DNA from: Streptomyces lienomycini
GTDB taxonomy: Bacteria; Actinomycetota; Actinomycetes; Streptomycetales; Streptomycetaceae
Assembly (NCBI RefSeq): GCF_027947595.1
Contig: NZ_CP116257.1
Location: forward strand, 62,001 to 126,000
Direction of reading: 5' to 3'
Length of the DNA: 64,000 nt
The notes under the pieces were generated by a model. It searched no databases. It was given only the letters and a program-made list of their open reading frames with translations, and was not told where the DNA came from. Made by a program: the position numbers and the translations under genes. Below are positions 1 through 10,899 of this stretch, piece after piece (positions within the stretch are counted from its first letter, which is position 1; each line of letters opens with the position of its first letter).

Positions 1-1
1 C

Positions 2-958
2 GTGGTGACGGCGGTCGTCGTGTTCGTCGACCGCGACGGCTACACCGACAACTCCGATGGTTCCGTCGACCTTTTCGACGCCTTCTACTACGCCACCGTC
101 ACCCTCTCCACCACGGGCTACGGCGACATCACGCCCGTCAGCGACTCCGCACGGCTGACCAACATCTTCGTCATCACGCCCCTGCGCGTGCTGTTCCTGA
201 TCATCCTGGTCGGCACCACGCTGGAAGCCCTCACCGAGCGCACTCGGGAGGAGTGGCGCCTGAACCGCTGGAGGTCCGCCTTGCGCGATCACACCGTCGT
301 CGTCGGCTTCGGAACCAAGGGGCGGTCGGCGATCCAGACCGTGTGCGCGACCGGGCTGCGCAAGGAGCAGGTGGTCGTGGTCGACCCCAGCGGAAAGGCC
401 ATCGAGGCCGCGACGGCCCACGGCTACGCGGGTGTGGTCGGTGACGCGACGCGCAGCGACGTGCTCAACCGCGCCGAGGCGTTCAGGGCGAAGCAGATCA
501 TCATCGCCACCCAGCGCGACGACACGGCCGTGCTGGTCACGCTGACGGCCCGGCAGCTCAACCGCGGCGCGAAGATCGTGGTCGCGGTCCGCGAGGAGGA
601 GAACGCGCCGCTGCTGAAGCAGTCCGGGGCCGACGCCGTGATCACCAGTGCCAGCGCAGCGGGCAGGCTGCTCGGGCTCTCCGTGCTCAGCCCCGCCGCC
701 GGCATGGTGATGGAGGACCTCATCAGCCAGGGCAGCGGGCTCGACCTCGTCGAGCGGCCCGTCATAAAGGCCGAGGTGGGCAAGAACCCGCGTCAGATGG
801 ACGACCTGGTGGTCAGCGTGGTGCGCGGACACCGGGTCCTCGGTTACGACGACCCGGCCGTCGGCGGGCTGGAGTTGACGGACCGTCTGATCACGATCGT
901 ACGGGCGACGCCCGCCACTCACGTGACGCCCGACACCCGCCCGCTCCCCCGCGACTGA
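2..958 (+). CDS. Potassium channel with RCK/TrkA domain (5' partial)
   Basis: A membrane K+ channel subunit with a cytoplasmic gating domain. The pore signature TTGYGD is visible at about residues 37-42, followed by a hydrophobic inner helix (about 55-75). A Rossmann-type RCK domain begins with VVVGFGTKGRS near residue 100, and a TrkA-C-like tail follows. No first transmembrane helix is seen before the pore loop, so the true start probably lies left of base 1 and this is a C-terminal part of a one-pore, two-helix channel. NAD/NADH or Ca2+ binding to the RCK domain is known for the family but cannot be read here. The next gene converges on it and no clear terminator is visible between them. 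Confidence 0.9.
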   Translation: MVTAVVVFVDRDGYTDNSDGSVDLFDAFYYATVTLSTTGYGDITPVSDSARLTNIFVITPLRVLFLIILVGTTLEALTERTREEWRLNRWRSALRDHTVVVGFGTKGRSAIQTVCATGLRKEQVVVVDPSGKAIEAATAHGYAGVVGDATRSDVLNRAEAFRAKQIIIATQRDDTAVLVTLTARQLNRGAKIVVAVREEENAPLLKQSGADAVITSASAAGRLLGLSVLSPAAGMVMEDLISQGSGLDLVERPVIKAEVGKNPRQMDDLVVSVVRGHRVLGYDDPAVGGLELTDRLITIVRATPATHVTPDTRPLPRD

Positions 959-1020
959 GGCAGGTCCGCCCCTCCTGGCCCGCTCCTTGCGGCCTGCTGC
1001 TTCCCTGCTCCTCCCGACTG

Positions 1021-1869
1021 CTACTTCCGGTTGTAGAGCCGCATCGTGACCGGGCCGAAGACCAGCAGCAGCAGGCCCGCCCAGCCCAGCGTCCAGGCGA
1101 TCTCGACGCCCGGCCAGTCGCCCGCCATCAGGCCGCGCACCGCGGACGCCAGGTGGGTGATCGGGCTGTTGTTGACGAAGGCCTGCAACCAGCCCGGCAT
1201 GGTCCTCGGATCGACGAAGACGTTGGACAGGAAGGTGAGCGGGAAGATCACCATCATGCTGACGCTCATCACCGACTTCTCGGTCCGCAGCAGCAGCCCG
1301 AACATGGTCCAGATCCACGAGAAGGCGAACGAGAAGAGCAGCAGCAGCGCGATCCCGGCGACCACGCCGACGACCCCGCCGTCGGGCCGGTAGCCGAGCA
1401 GCAGCCCCACGGACAGCATGACGACGGACGCGATGGTGTAGCGCAGGGCGTCACCGAGGAGGTAGCCGATCATCGCCGAGGGCCGCCAGATCGGCAGCGA
1501 GCGGATCCGGTCGAAGACGCCCTTCTCGATGTCGATGTTCACCGAGACCCCGGTGTACATCGTGATCATCACGACCGACATGACCAGGATGCCGGGCAGT
1601 ACGAACTGGATGTAGTCACGGGGGGAACCCGCCAGCGCACCGCCGAAGAGGTACGTGAACATCAACAGGTTCATGATCGGGAAGGCGGTGACGTCGAAGA
1701 GCTGCTCCGGCACGTGCTTGATCTTGAGGATCGCGCGCCAGCCGAAGGTCAGTGAGGCGGACAGGGCACTGGGGCGCGGCGGCCGTTCCCTGGTGACGAG
1801 CAGGGCGGCCAGCGACTCGGTGCTGACCGGGGAGAGTTCCCTGCTCTCGGTGCTCGCGGCCGTGCTCAT
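1021..1869 (-). CDS. ABC-2 type transporter permease (DrrB family)
   Basis: Integral membrane subunit of a drug/lipid-type ABC exporter, 282 aa. After a roughly 40-residue hydrophilic N-terminus it shows about six hydrophobic segments, the usual ABC-2 topology, and the family-like stretch [14 protein letters not shown] in the first loop. Its ATG overlaps the stop of the upstream ATPase gene by 4 bases (ATGA), so the two are translationally coupled and surely form one transporter. The substrate is unknown. Daunorubicin-resistance-type naming is a family name only; no biosynthetic genes lie nearby. Confidence 0.93.
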   Translation of the reverse strand: MSTAASTESRELSPVSTESLAALLVTRERPPRPSALSASLTFGWRAILKIKHVPEQLFDVTAFPIMNLLMFTYLFGGALAGSPRDYIQFVLPGILVMSVVMITMYTGVSVNIDIEKGVFDRIRSLPIWRPSAMIGYLLGDALRYTIASVVMLSVGLLLGYRPDGGVVGVVAGIALLLLFSFAFSWIWTMFGLLLRTEKSVMSVSMMVIFPLTFLSNVFVDPRTMPGWLQAFVNNSPITHLASAVRGLMAGDWPGVEIAWTLGWAGLLLLVFGPVTMRLYNRK

Positions 1870-2903
1870 GCCGCCACCTCGTCCTTCGTGTCGTCGGTGT
1901 CGGTGTCGGTGCCGGAGCCGCCGTCGGTGTGCCGGCCGGTGTCGTGGCCGGTCAGCGCCAGGAAGACCTCGTCGAGACTGGGCTGCCCCAGGGAGAAGCT
2001 GTCCACGGTGATGCCGGCCCGGGCCAGCTCGCCGAGTGCCTTGGCGGCCTGGTCGGCGGCGGTGTCACCGGCCGCCACCCCGAGGCGCGCGGTCAGCGCC
2101 ACCGGGTCCGGCTCCGGCTGCACCTCGGCGACCAGCAGGTTCCGCAGCAACCGCTCGGCCTCCGGACGTTCCTCGGCGTCCCGCAGCCGCAGATGGACGG
2201 AACCGGCACCGACGGATGCCTTCAGCTCGCCCTTGGTGCCCTCGGCGATCACCCGGCCCTTGTCGATGACGGCGATCCGGGAGGCCAGCTGGTCCGCCTC
2301 GTCCAGGTACTGCGTGGTCAGCAGCACCGTCGTGCCCTGGGCGACGACCGCGCGCACGATGTCCCACACCTGGTTGCGGCTGCGCGGGTCGAGACCGGTG
2401 GTCGGCTCGTCGAGGAAGAGCAGGTCCGGGGTGTTGAGGATGGACGCGGCGATGTCGATGCGCCGCCGCATGCCGCCGGAGTAGTGCTTGACCTGCTTCG
2501 CCGCCGCGTCGGTCAGGCCGAAGGCCGCCAGCAGCTGCTCGCCCCGCTCGCGTGCGGCCGTCCTGCCGTGCCCGAGGAGCCGGCCCAGCAGCACCAGGTT
2601 CTCGGTGCCGGTGAGGTCCTCGTCCACCGAGGCGTACTGGCCGGTGAGGCTCACCCGGCCCCGTACGTCGTCCGCCTCGCGCACGACGTCGTGGCCGAAG
2701 ACGCGGGCGTGGCCGCCGTCCGGCCGCAGGAGGGTGGCGAGCATCCTGACCGTGGTGGTCTTGCCCGCGCCGTTCGGCCCCAGGACGCCGTAGACCGCGC
2801 CGGCGGGCACCGCGAGGTCCACCCCGTCCACGGCCCGGGTGTCACCGAACGTCTTCACCAGGCCCTCGGTCTCGATCGCGAGTCCGGAGGTGTGCGTGCT
2901 CAT
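1866..2903 (-). CDS. ABC transporter ATP-binding protein (DrrA family)
   Basis: Cytoplasmic ATPase of the exporter, 345 aa. Walker A is [10 protein letters not shown] (about residue 43), the signature is YSGGMRRR and Walker B is [12 protein letters not shown]; a DrrA-type C-terminal extension follows, with a variable Asp/Thr-rich tail. The ATG is preceded by AAGGACC. It is the first gene of a two-gene operon with the permease. A 15-bp tandem repeat lies just upstream of the start and could be an operator; no linked regulator gene is present. Confidence 0.95.
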   Translation of the reverse strand: MSTHTSGLAIETEGLVKTFGDTRAVDGVDLAVPAGAVYGVLGPNGAGKTTTVRMLATLLRPDGGHARVFGHDVVREADDVRGRVSLTGQYASVDEDLTGTENLVLLGRLLGHGRTAARERGEQLLAAFGLTDAAAKQVKHYSGGMRRRIDIAASILNTPDLLFLDEPTTGLDPRSRNQVWDIVRAVVAQGTTVLLTTQYLDEADQLASRIAVIDKGRVIAEGTKGELKASVGAGSVHLRLRDAEERPEAERLLRNLLVAEVQPEPDPVALTARLGVAAGDTAADQAAKALGELARAGITVDSFSLGQPSLDEVFLALTGHDTGRHTDGGSGTDTDTDDTKDEVAA

Positions 2904-2918
2904 GCTGGAGGTCCTTCC

Positions 2919-2948
2919 GCGTTCTTCGGTTACGCGTTCTTGGGCTAC
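2919..2948. repeat. 15-bp tandem direct repeat upstream of ABC exporter
   Basis: Two adjacent copies of GCGTTCTTSGGYTAC (13 of 15 identical) start 16 bp before the ATPase start codon. The placement suits an operator or a 5'-UTR element. No function can be proven from sequence. Confidence 0.45.
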
Positions 2949-3091
2949 GCATGGGAAGACCTTTACCGTCGCGCAAACTCATCGGCTGCGCGAGGGGATT
3001 TTCCGGCGGCCGGTCCCGCGGGCGCAGGACGCCCGGCGCACGGCGTCGGACGGAGGGGTGGGCCCGGGTGCGGAGGAGTAGCGTCGCCTCC

Positions 3092-4072
3092 ATGCATGCG
3101 ATCACGATTCCCGAACCCGGAGGCCCCGAGGCGCTGGTGTGGGCCGAGGTCCCCGACCCGCAGCCCGGCGAGGGCGAGGTCCTGGTCGAGGTGACGGCCA
3201 GCGCCGTCAACCGCGCCGACATCATGCAGCGCCAGGGCTTCTACGATCCGCCGCCCGGCGCCTCCGCCCACCCCGGCCTGGAGTGCTCCGGGCGGGTCGC
3301 CGCGCTCGGTCCGGGCGTGTCCGGCTGGTCCGTCGGCGACGAGGTGTGCGCACTGCTCGCGGGCGGCGGTTACGCCGAGAAGGTCGTCGTCCCGTCCGGC
3401 CAGTTGCTGCCGGTGCCGCGGGGCATCGGCCTCAAGCAGGCGGCGGCCCTGCCCGAGGTGGTCTGCACCGTCTGGTCGAACGTCTTCATGGTGGCCCATC
3501 TGCGCCCCGGCGAGACGCTGCTCGTGCACGGCGGCTCCAGCGGCATCGGCACCATGGCGATCCAGCTCGCCAAGGCCGTCGGCGCGAAGGTCGCGGTGAC
3601 GGCGGGCACCAGGGAGAAGCTGGAGCGCTGCGCGGAACTGGGCGCGGACATCCTGATCAACTACCGGGAGCAGGACTTCGTCGCCGAGGTGAAGGACGCC
3701 ACGGGCGGCGCGGGCGCCGACGTCATCCTCGACAACATGGGCGCGAAGTACCTGGACCGCAACGTCCAGGCCCTCGCCGTGAACGGCCGGCTCGCGATCA
3801 TCGGCATGCAGGGCGGCCGCAAGGGCGAGCTGAACATCGGCACGCTCCTCGCCAAGCGCGCCGCCGTCAGCGCGACCTCGCTGCGCGCCCGGCCCCTGGA
3901 GGAGAAGGCGGCCATCGTGGCGGCCGTCCGGGAGCACGTCTGGCCGTTGTTCGACGGGGGCCACGTCCGGCCGGTGATCGACCGGGAACTGCCGATGAGC
4001 GACGCCGCGGACGGTCACCGGGTGGTGGAGGAGAGCGGGCACATCGGCAAGGTGCTGCTGGTCACCTCGTAG
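3092..4072 (+). CDS. NAD(P)H-quinone oxidoreductase (zinc-independent MDR family)
   Basis: Medium-chain dehydrogenase/reductase of the quinone oxidoreductase (PIG3-like) branch, 326 aa. It has a GroES-like N-domain (TASAVNRADIMQRQG) and a Rossmann domain with VHGGSSGIGTMAIQLAK at about residues 146-162, the NADPH-binding loop. The catalytic zinc cysteines of alcohol dehydrogenases are absent. The chosen ATG gives the standard MHAITIPEPGG start and follows a GGAGGA-like site. It likely reduces quinones or alpha,beta-unsaturated carbonyls. It is transcribed divergently from the ABC exporter. Confidence 0.92.
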   Translation: MHAITIPEPGGPEALVWAEVPDPQPGEGEVLVEVTASAVNRADIMQRQGFYDPPPGASAHPGLECSGRVAALGPGVSGWSVGDEVCALLAGGGYAEKVVVPSGQLLPVPRGIGLKQAAALPEVVCTVWSNVFMVAHLRPGETLLVHGGSSGIGTMAIQLAKAVGAKVAVTAGTREKLERCAELGADILINYREQDFVAEVKDATGGAGADVILDNMGAKYLDRNVQALAVNGRLAIIGMQGGRKGELNIGTLLAKRAAVSATSLRARPLEEKAAIVAAVREHVWPLFDGGHVRPVIDRELPMSDAADGHRVVEESGHIGKVLLVTS

Positions 4073-4107
4073 GCGGCGCGCGGGCGGCGGTCCGTTCCCG
4101 GCGGGGA

Positions 4108-4877
4108 TCAGCTCCGGCGAAGGCGCAGACCCACGAGGCCGAGGGCGAGGCCGAGGCCGATGAGGATCAGCCCGCTGCCCAGGGGGAGGACCCGCAGTAC
4201 GGGTTCGGCGGCCTCCTGGGTGCGGGTGCCGGTCTGCCGCGGCGCCGGGGACGGGGAGCCGGGGGCACCAGGGCGGCCTCGCCGGGCGGCAGGACGGTGG
4301 GCGGGGCCTCGGGGACGCCCGCGCCGTCGTCGCCGTCGCCGTTCGTGCGCGGACCGGTGTCCGTGTCCGTGCCGTCCTCCTCCGCGTCGCGTTCCTCGCC
4401 GCGGCCGGGACGCTGCCTCCCCTCACCCGGCAGGCTTCCGGCCCGGGTGGGCTCGGGGTCCTCCGGGGCGCCGGAGGCGGCGGACGAGCGAGAGGGAGAG
4501 GGCGTGGCGGAACCGCGTCCCGTGTCCGCCGCCGGGCCGGACGGTTCGGCGGGCCGGGAGGCGGGATCGTGGTCCGGGCGTTCCGGGCGTTCCGGGCGGT
4601 CGCTGCCGTCGGGGCGCCGGGGGCGTTCGTGGCCGCCCCGCCCGTCGTGGTCGCCCGGGCCGTCCGGCCCGGTGGCCGCCTCGGGCGCCGGTGCGTGGCC
4701 CGGCGCGGAGGGTGCGGGCGACGGTGCCGCCGCCACCGTCGAGGACCCGGTGCCCGTACGCGGGGCCGCGCATTCGGCACCGTGCGCCGACTGGACCCCG
4801 TACGGCGACACCAGGGCGCCGACCCCGAGGGCTCCCACCAGCCCCGTCGCTCGCAGTGTGCGCAGCCATGGAGTCAC
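4108..4877 (-). pseudogene. Secreted, C-terminally anchored Pro/Ala-rich protein, frameshifted
   Basis: A GTG start behind a strong GGGAGGGGG site opens a protein with a signal peptide (VTPWLRTLRATGLVGALGVG, then cleavage near AHGAE) and a long Pro/Asp/Arg-rich region. The reading frame from this start ends in unlikely sequence, while the next frame carries a clear C-terminus: a membrane segment LPLGSGLILIGLGLALGLVG, then RLRRS and stop at 4108. The span from start to that stop is 770 bases, not a multiple of three. Adding one C to the five-base run at 4261-4265 joins the frames into about 256 aa. So this is either a one-base sequence error or a real frameshift that removes the anchor. The family is not recognised. 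Confidence 0.7.
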
Positions 4878-4963
4878 GCCCGTGACCCCCTCCCGGGTCG
4901 TGGAGATCGACGGAACAAGCCTCACACCGGTCGGCGATACCGGCATTTCGGGCGCCGCCGAAC

Positions 4964-4995
4964 GCGGTGCCCCCCGTTTCCACGGGGGGCACCGC
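4964..4995. other. Strong perfect inverted repeat between divergent genes
   Basis: A 14-bp perfect stem (GCGGTGCCCCCCGT and its complement) with a TTCC loop. It lies between the start of the surface-protein gene (4877) and the start of bpa (5031), where a terminator is not expected. It could be in the 5' leader of either gene, act as a transcription barrier, or be a cruciform-type protein site. Confidence 0.7.
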
Positions 4996-5030
4996 CCGCC
5001 CTCGTCGCACGGGTGCGAGACAATGGCCGC

Positions 5031-5570
5031 ATGGAAATGCCGAGGAACGACAGGTCGCCGGAGAACCCTCAGATCCTGGTCGTCGGCCAGGACGGAATGG
5101 CACTCAGTGGCGGCGGGGACGACGACTCCCGCGAGATCCCGGTGACCGAGCAGGTGGAGCAGCCTGCCAAGGTCATGCGGATCGGCAGCATGATCAAGCA
5201 GCTGCTGGAAGAGGTGCGGGTGGCGCCCCTGGACGAGGCGAGCCGGGTCCGGCTCAAGGAGATCCACGCCAGCTCGGTCAAGGAGCTGGAGGACGGCCTG
5301 GCTCCGGAGCTGGTGGAGGAGCTGGAGCGGCTCTCGCTGCCCTTCACGGACGACGGCACCCCGACCGACGCGGAGCTGCGGATCGCGCAGGCGCAGCTGG
5401 TCGGCTGGCTGGAGGGTCTGTTCCACGGCATCCAGACCACGCTGTTCGCCCAGCAGATGGCCGCTCGCGCCCAGCTGGAGCAGATGCGCCGCGCCCTTCC
5501 GCCCGGTGCCGTGCCCGAGGGCGAGGAGCCCCCGCACCCGGGTGGCCGCTCCGGCGGACCGTACCTGTAG
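5031..5570 (+). CDS. bpa: Bacterial proteasome activator (Bpa/PafE)
   Basis: ATP-independent ring-forming activator that opens the 20S proteasome gate, 179 aa. The body is helical (KVMRIGSMIKQLLEEVRVAPLD through QMAARAQLEQMRRALPPG), as in the DUF2587/Bpa family. The protein ends in GGPYL; the C-terminal tetrapeptide GPYL matches the GQYL-type motif that docks into the proteasome in mycobacteria. The flexible, acidic N-terminus (GGGDDDSREIP) is typical. ATG at 5031 is used; an in-frame ATG two codons later is possible. A strong terminator follows. Confidence 0.93.
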   Translation: MEMPRNDRSPENPQILVVGQDGMALSGGGDDDSREIPVTEQVEQPAKVMRIGSMIKQLLEEVRVAPLDEASRVRLKEIHASSVKELEDGLAPELVEELERLSLPFTDDGTPTDAELRIAQAQLVGWLEGLFHGIQTTLFAQQMAARAQLEQMRRALPPGAVPEGEEPPHPGGRSGGPYL

Positions 5571-5601
5571 ACGCGCTCCCCGGCGGGGAGCCCCGACGAC
5601 G

Positions 5602-5637
5602 GGAAGGGCCCGGCGGCACCGGCCGCCGGGCCCTTCC
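5602..5637. terminator. Bidirectional hairpin terminator
   Basis: A perfect 16-bp stem (GGAAGGGCCCGGCGGC and complement) with a 4-base ACCG loop. It sits between the convergent bpa and PASTA-kinase genes and can serve both. There is no U-tract, as is common in Streptomyces. Confidence 0.85.
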
Positions 5638-5719
5638 GCGCTGTCACGCGATCGCCGAAGGCGATCCGTCACGCGGCCGGTCCGGGAGACCCGTCACCTG
5701 GTCCGTCGCGCCGTCGCGG

Positions 5720-7393
5720 TCATTCGCCCGACGCCGGATTGCCCGTCGAGACCTTGAGCTGGATCTCCGGCATGTTCTCCGGGTCGACATCCGTGCCGGC
5801 CGTGGGGAACTGGTCCCTGATCGAGCCCTCGCCGTACGTGTTCTCGTCGACTTCGACGACCTTCATCGGCCAGCCCGCGGCGTTGAAGCACTCCTTGACC
5901 GAGCCGATGTACTTGAACGTGAAGTCGGGCACCCTGATCTTGTCGGGGTCGTTGTACGACTCGTCCGGCTCGGTGCACTCGTCCTTGTCGATGGTCTTCG
6001 TCGTGTCCGGCCCGCGGTAGCCGGACGCCTTCGAAGGGGACGCGGACACCGACGCGCTGGAGGAGCCGCCGGCCTCGGGGTCCTCGTCGCCGCCGCCGCC
6101 GTTCATCAGCAGCGCGCCGATCAGTCCGCCGACCGCCACGACGGCGACCACGATCGAGCCGATGATCACCGCCTTGTTGCTCTTGCCACCGCCCGGGGCG
6201 CCCGAGCCCTGGGCGGACGCGGTCAGGTTGTACGGCGGCGGTGTGGCCGACCCCTGCTGCTGCGCGTACGGCGGGGCCGGCGTCTGGTAGCCGGCCTGCT
6301 GGGGATAGCCGTACGCGGGCGAGTGCGCGGCGGGTGTCTGGGGGGTCGGCGTGCCGTACGGGTTCTGGCCGGGGACCGGCGCCGGCTGGTACGGCGTCTG
6401 CACGGGGCCCGTGGGCGCCGGGGTGCCCTGGTCGACCGGCGGGAACACCGCGGAGCCGACGCCCGCGCCGCTCGACGTCTGGGCGCCGGGCACGATGCTC
6501 GGCGGGGCCGCCTGGAAGGAGGCCGCCACGCGCAGGCACTCGTCGCGCATGGCCTCGGCGCTGGGGAAGCGTTCGTTGGGGTTCTTCTTCAGGGCGCGGG
6601 CCACCAGCGCGTCCACGGCCGGCGGCAGGGCGCGGTTGACGGAGGACGGGGCGACCGGCTCCTCCTGCACGTGCGCGTACGCGATGGCCAGCGGCGAGTC
6701 GGCCTCGAACGGCAGGCGTCCGGTGACCAGTTGGAACAGCATGATGCCGACCGAGTACAGGTCGGAGCGGGCGTCGACGCCGCGGCCGAGGGCCTGTTCC
6801 GGAGAGAGGTACTGCGGGGTGCCGACGACCATGCCGGTCTGCGTCATCGAGGTCACGCCGGACTGCATGGCGCGGGCGATGCCGAAGTCCATGACCTTGA
6901 CCACGCCGCGCTTGGTCATCATCACGTTGCCCGGCTTGATGTCCCGGTGGACCAGGCCCATCTCGTGGCTGATCTCCAGGGCGGCCAGCACATCGGCGGT
7001 GATCTTGAGCGCCTTGTCGGCGGGCATCGCGCCCTGCTGCCGCACGTCCTCGTCGAGCACGGAGCCGAGCGGCCGGCCCTCGACGTACTCCATGACGATG
7101 TACGGAGTCGTCAGGCCGTTCAGATCGTCCTCGCCGGTGTCGAAGACCGAGACGATGTTGGTGTGCGTGAGCTTGGCCACGGCCTGGGCCTCGCGGCGGA
7201 AGCGCTCGCGGAAGGCCTGTTCGCGACCCAGCTCGGTGTGCAGCGTCTTGATCGCGACCTGCCGGTCCAGGACCGAGTCGTACGCCAGGTGCACGGAGGC
7301 CATGCCGCCCTCGCCGAGCAAGTCGCGCAGCTGGTAACGGCCGCCGGCGAGCGCCCGCCCCGCGTACCGTCCCTGTCCGGCGTCCTGGCTCAT
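5720..7393 (-). CDS. Ser/Thr protein kinase with one extracellular PASTA domain
   Basis: Membrane receptor-type Hanks kinase, 557 aa. It has a glycine loop GEGGMASV, the ATP-binding Lys in VAIK (residue 49), the catalytic HRDIKPGN (Asp151), DFG (169-171) and the activation segment TSMTQTGMVVGTPQYLSPEQ. A Pro/Gln/Tyr-rich linker leads to one membrane helix (about 409-430). Outside the cell, one PASTA-like domain runs from about 486 (IRVPDF) to 550. The start at MSQDAGQG is chosen because it follows GGGGGAC and puts the kinase fold at the N-terminus. It is transcribed divergently from a second kinase. Known relatives sense muropeptides or lipid II; a single PASTA copy is fewer than in PknB. Confidence 0.93.
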   Translation of the reverse strand: MSQDAGQGRYAGRALAGGRYQLRDLLGEGGMASVHLAYDSVLDRQVAIKTLHTELGREQAFRERFRREAQAVAKLTHTNIVSVFDTGEDDLNGLTTPYIVMEYVEGRPLGSVLDEDVRQQGAMPADKALKITADVLAALEISHEMGLVHRDIKPGNVMMTKRGVVKVMDFGIARAMQSGVTSMTQTGMVVGTPQYLSPEQALGRGVDARSDLYSVGIMLFQLVTGRLPFEADSPLAIAYAHVQEEPVAPSSVNRALPPAVDALVARALKKNPNERFPSAEAMRDECLRVAASFQAAPPSIVPGAQTSSGAGVGSAVFPPVDQGTPAPTGPVQTPYQPAPVPGQNPYGTPTPQTPAAHSPAYGYPQQAGYQTPAPPYAQQQGSATPPPYNLTASAQGSGAPGGGKSNKAVIIGSIVVAVVAVGGLIGALLMNGGGGDEDPEAGGSSSASVSASPSKASGYRGPDTTKTIDKDECTEPDESYNDPDKIRVPDFTFKYIGSVKECFNAAGWPMKVVEVDENTYGEGSIRDQFPTAGTDVDPENMPEIQLKVSTGNPASGE

Positions 7394-7739
7394 GTGTCTG
7401 CGTCCCCCATAGGCGGCGGGCGCCGGTGGCAGCGGCACGCGCGCTCGTGATCGAAAGTGCTATTCCCGGCCAAGTCTGCCCCAGGGCACTGACACGTCAA
7501 GCGTGGTGCCCGTTCCGTGACCGTACGCGAAGGAAGCGTCGCGGAAGCGTTACAGCCGCCGTACCGCCGGTACACGGAATTTGCACGAGAGTACGGAACC
7601 AGGGTTTCATGACCGGTCCGTCTCAAGTCCGGTCCCGGCGCCCATCCCGGACCGGAGGCCCCCGGGAAGGCTGTAGCGTGGCCGACGGAGACCGTAACAA
7701 CACCGCGCGTACCGCGGGCAGAAACGACGGCGAGGACTG
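7394..7739. promoter_or_regulatory. Divergent promoter region of the two kinase genes
   Basis: This 346-bp gap holds no convincing gene. A TTGACG hexamer (reverse strand, 7493-7498) could be a -35 element for the PASTA kinase. A TAGCGT (7674-7679) could be the -10 of the other kinase. A 20-codon GTG frame (7678-7740) overlaps the second kinase's start but looks incidental. No clear operator is seen. Confidence 0.35.
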
Positions 7740-9356
<1,617 letters not shown>

Positions 9357-9375
9357 CCGACACCCCTGAACGTCC

Positions 9376-9414
9376 AACGCGCGCGTGCGGCCCGTGAGGG
9401 CCCACGCGCGCGTT
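9376..9414. terminator. Bidirectional hairpin terminator
   Basis: Perfect 12-bp outer arms AACGCGCGCGTG / CACGCGCGCGTT with an inner GGCCC-GTGA-GGGCC helix. It lies between the convergent kinase and flavin-binding genes. Confidence 0.85.
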
Positions 9415-9422
9415 GCGTCCGC

Positions 9423-9830
9423 CTAGGCCGGGCCGGCCGCGCCGTCCGTGAAGTGCACCGTGCCGAACTGCGGATCCACGCGCAGGTAGGCGGGCTCGAA
9501 GGGCTCGCCGTCCACCCGGGCCGGGGCGGGACCGAACCGCTCCAGCTCGGCGGCGCTCGGCTGGTGGGCCTCGCACCGGCCCACCACCTGCACGGTCCAC
9601 AGGCTCTCGCCGGGCCGCGCGGAGGTCAGGTTGTCCGCTCCGTACGCGACGACGCTCCCGGCGCACACCTGGTGGTACCCCCAGCTCGCGGGCATGCGCA
9701 GCAGGACCCGGCCGTCGGCCACGATGTGGCGCGCGAGGGCGAGGAAGGGCAGGGCGCGCATGGTGGTGGCCGCCCGGCCGTAGGCGGTACGGCCGAGCAG
9801 GCCGACGGCGAGCTGTTCGTCGGAGGGCAT
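9423..9830 (-). CDS. Pyridoxamine 5'-phosphate oxidase family (flavin-nucleotide binding) protein
   Basis: A small split-barrel protein of 135 aa. The stretches TTMRALPFLALARHIVADGRV and LWTVQVVGRCEAHQPSAAE match the FMN- or heme-binding PNPOx-like fold common in actinomycetes. The start at MPSDEQLA is chosen because it is an ATG with a GGAGG-like region nearby; a longer frame begins 11 codons earlier. Cofactor and substrate are unknown. It is upstream-adjacent to a DevR-like response regulator, and proteins of this fold are often in hypoxia/redox regulons, so a link is possible but unproven. Confidence 0.75.
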   Translation of the reverse strand: MPSDEQLAVGLLGRTAYGRAATTMRALPFLALARHIVADGRVLLRMPASWGYHQVCAGSVVAYGADNLTSARPGESLWTVQVVGRCEAHQPSAAELERFGPAPARVDGEPFEPAYLRVDPQFGTVHFTDGAAGPA

Positions 9831-9919
9831 GCACTCACTGTGCGGGAGCACGGGCCACGGCAACAGAGTCGCCCGCCCCGGCAGGAGGGGACGTAAGTCC
9901 CGAGTAAGTGCGGGGCCGG

Positions 9920-10594
9920 TCAGCGGTTCTCGGCCTCCAGGCGGGCCACGAAGGCGGCCGCCTGCGAACGCCGCTGCATACCGAGCTTGCCCAGCAGGCT
10001 CGACACGTAGTTCTTGATGGTCTTCTCCGCCAGGTGCAGCCGTTCACCGATCGCGCGGTTGGTCAGGCCCTCGCCGATCAGCTCCAGGATGCGGCGTTCC
10101 TGCTCGGTGAGCCGGGCCAGCCGGTCGTCGGCCTTGGCCCCGCCGTCACGGAGCCGCTCCAGCACGCGCGCGGTGGCCGCCGGATCGAGCAGCGACTTCC
10201 CGCCCGCCACCTCCCGCACGGCGCCCAGCAGCTCGGCGCCGCGGATGTCCTTGAGGACGTAGCCGGAGGCGCCCGCCATGATCGCGTCGAAGAGGGCCTC
10301 GTCGTCGGCGAAGGAGGTCAGCATCAGGCAGCGGACGGACTCGTCCCGGGAGCGGATGTCGCGGCAGACCTCCACGCCGCTGCCGTCGGGCAGGCGGACG
10401 TCCAGCACCGCGACGTCCGGGCGGGTGGCCGCGATGCGGGCCTGGGCCTCGGCCGCCGTACCGGCCTCGCCCACCACCTCGATGTCGGCCTCGCCCGCCA
10501 GCAGATCGTGCACCCCGCGTCGGACCACCTCGTGGTCGTCGAGGAGGAACACCCGGATATGTCCGTCTTCGCGCACGCGCTCAGTCTCACACAC
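9920..10594 (-). CDS. DevR/DosR-like LuxR-family response regulator
   Basis: A two-component output regulator of 224 aa. The receiver has the acidic pair in LLDDHEV, phospho-acceptor Asp65 in VLDVRLPDG, Thr93 and Lys115. The C-terminal LuxR HTH is [20 protein letters not shown] onward with the DNA-recognition helix [17 protein letters not shown], very close to mycobacterial DevR. It starts with GTG behind GGAAGAG. No sensor kinase gene is adjacent, so it looks orphan. I recall an orphan regulator affecting antibiotic production at this place in S. coelicolor, which I could not verify here. Confidence 0.9.
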   Translation of the reverse strand: MCETERVREDGHIRVFLLDDHEVVRRGVHDLLAGEADIEVVGEAGTAAEAQARIAATRPDVAVLDVRLPDGSGVEVCRDIRSRDESVRCLMLTSFADDEALFDAIMAGASGYVLKDIRGAELLGAVREVAGGKSLLDPAATARVLERLRDGGAKADDRLARLTEQERRILELIGEGLTNRAIGERLHLAEKTIKNYVSSLLGKLGMQRRSQAAAFVARLEAENR

Positions 10595-10899
10595 CGACTC
10601 TTCCCGTGCCCGGGGTGGCCGGGATAACGTGCCGTTGTTCCGGCCCCCTGCGAGGCTGTGACCAGTAAAACTTCCGCCCTTCGCCGATTTACTTGGAAAT
10701 CCGAGTAAAAACGCAGGTCAGGAGGGGTTTCACAGAAATGTGGAGCACTGGGTAACGTGCTGTTCGCAGGGCGCTCGCCGGGGCACCTGTCACGCCTGTT
10801 CCCGACCGGGCCGCACCCACCCTTGTGCGTCCGCCGGGCCGCAGGTGAGCCGCACTGGCTTCCGGCGAACCCGGGGGCCGGACCGACGGAGGAGCACAC
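10595..10899. promoter_or_regulatory. Control region of the branched-chain oxoacid dehydrogenase operon
   Basis: A 305-bp gap without a gene. Its centre is unusually AT-rich for this genome and carries a 22-bp palindrome at 10688-10709: TTTACTTGG-AAAT-CCGAGTAAA, one mismatch in the arms. A further AGTAAA half-site lies at 10664-10669. This arrangement suits an Lrp/AsnC-type or other dimeric regulator acting on the bkd-type operon at 10900 (inference). The operon start has GGAGGA in place. Confidence 0.55.
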
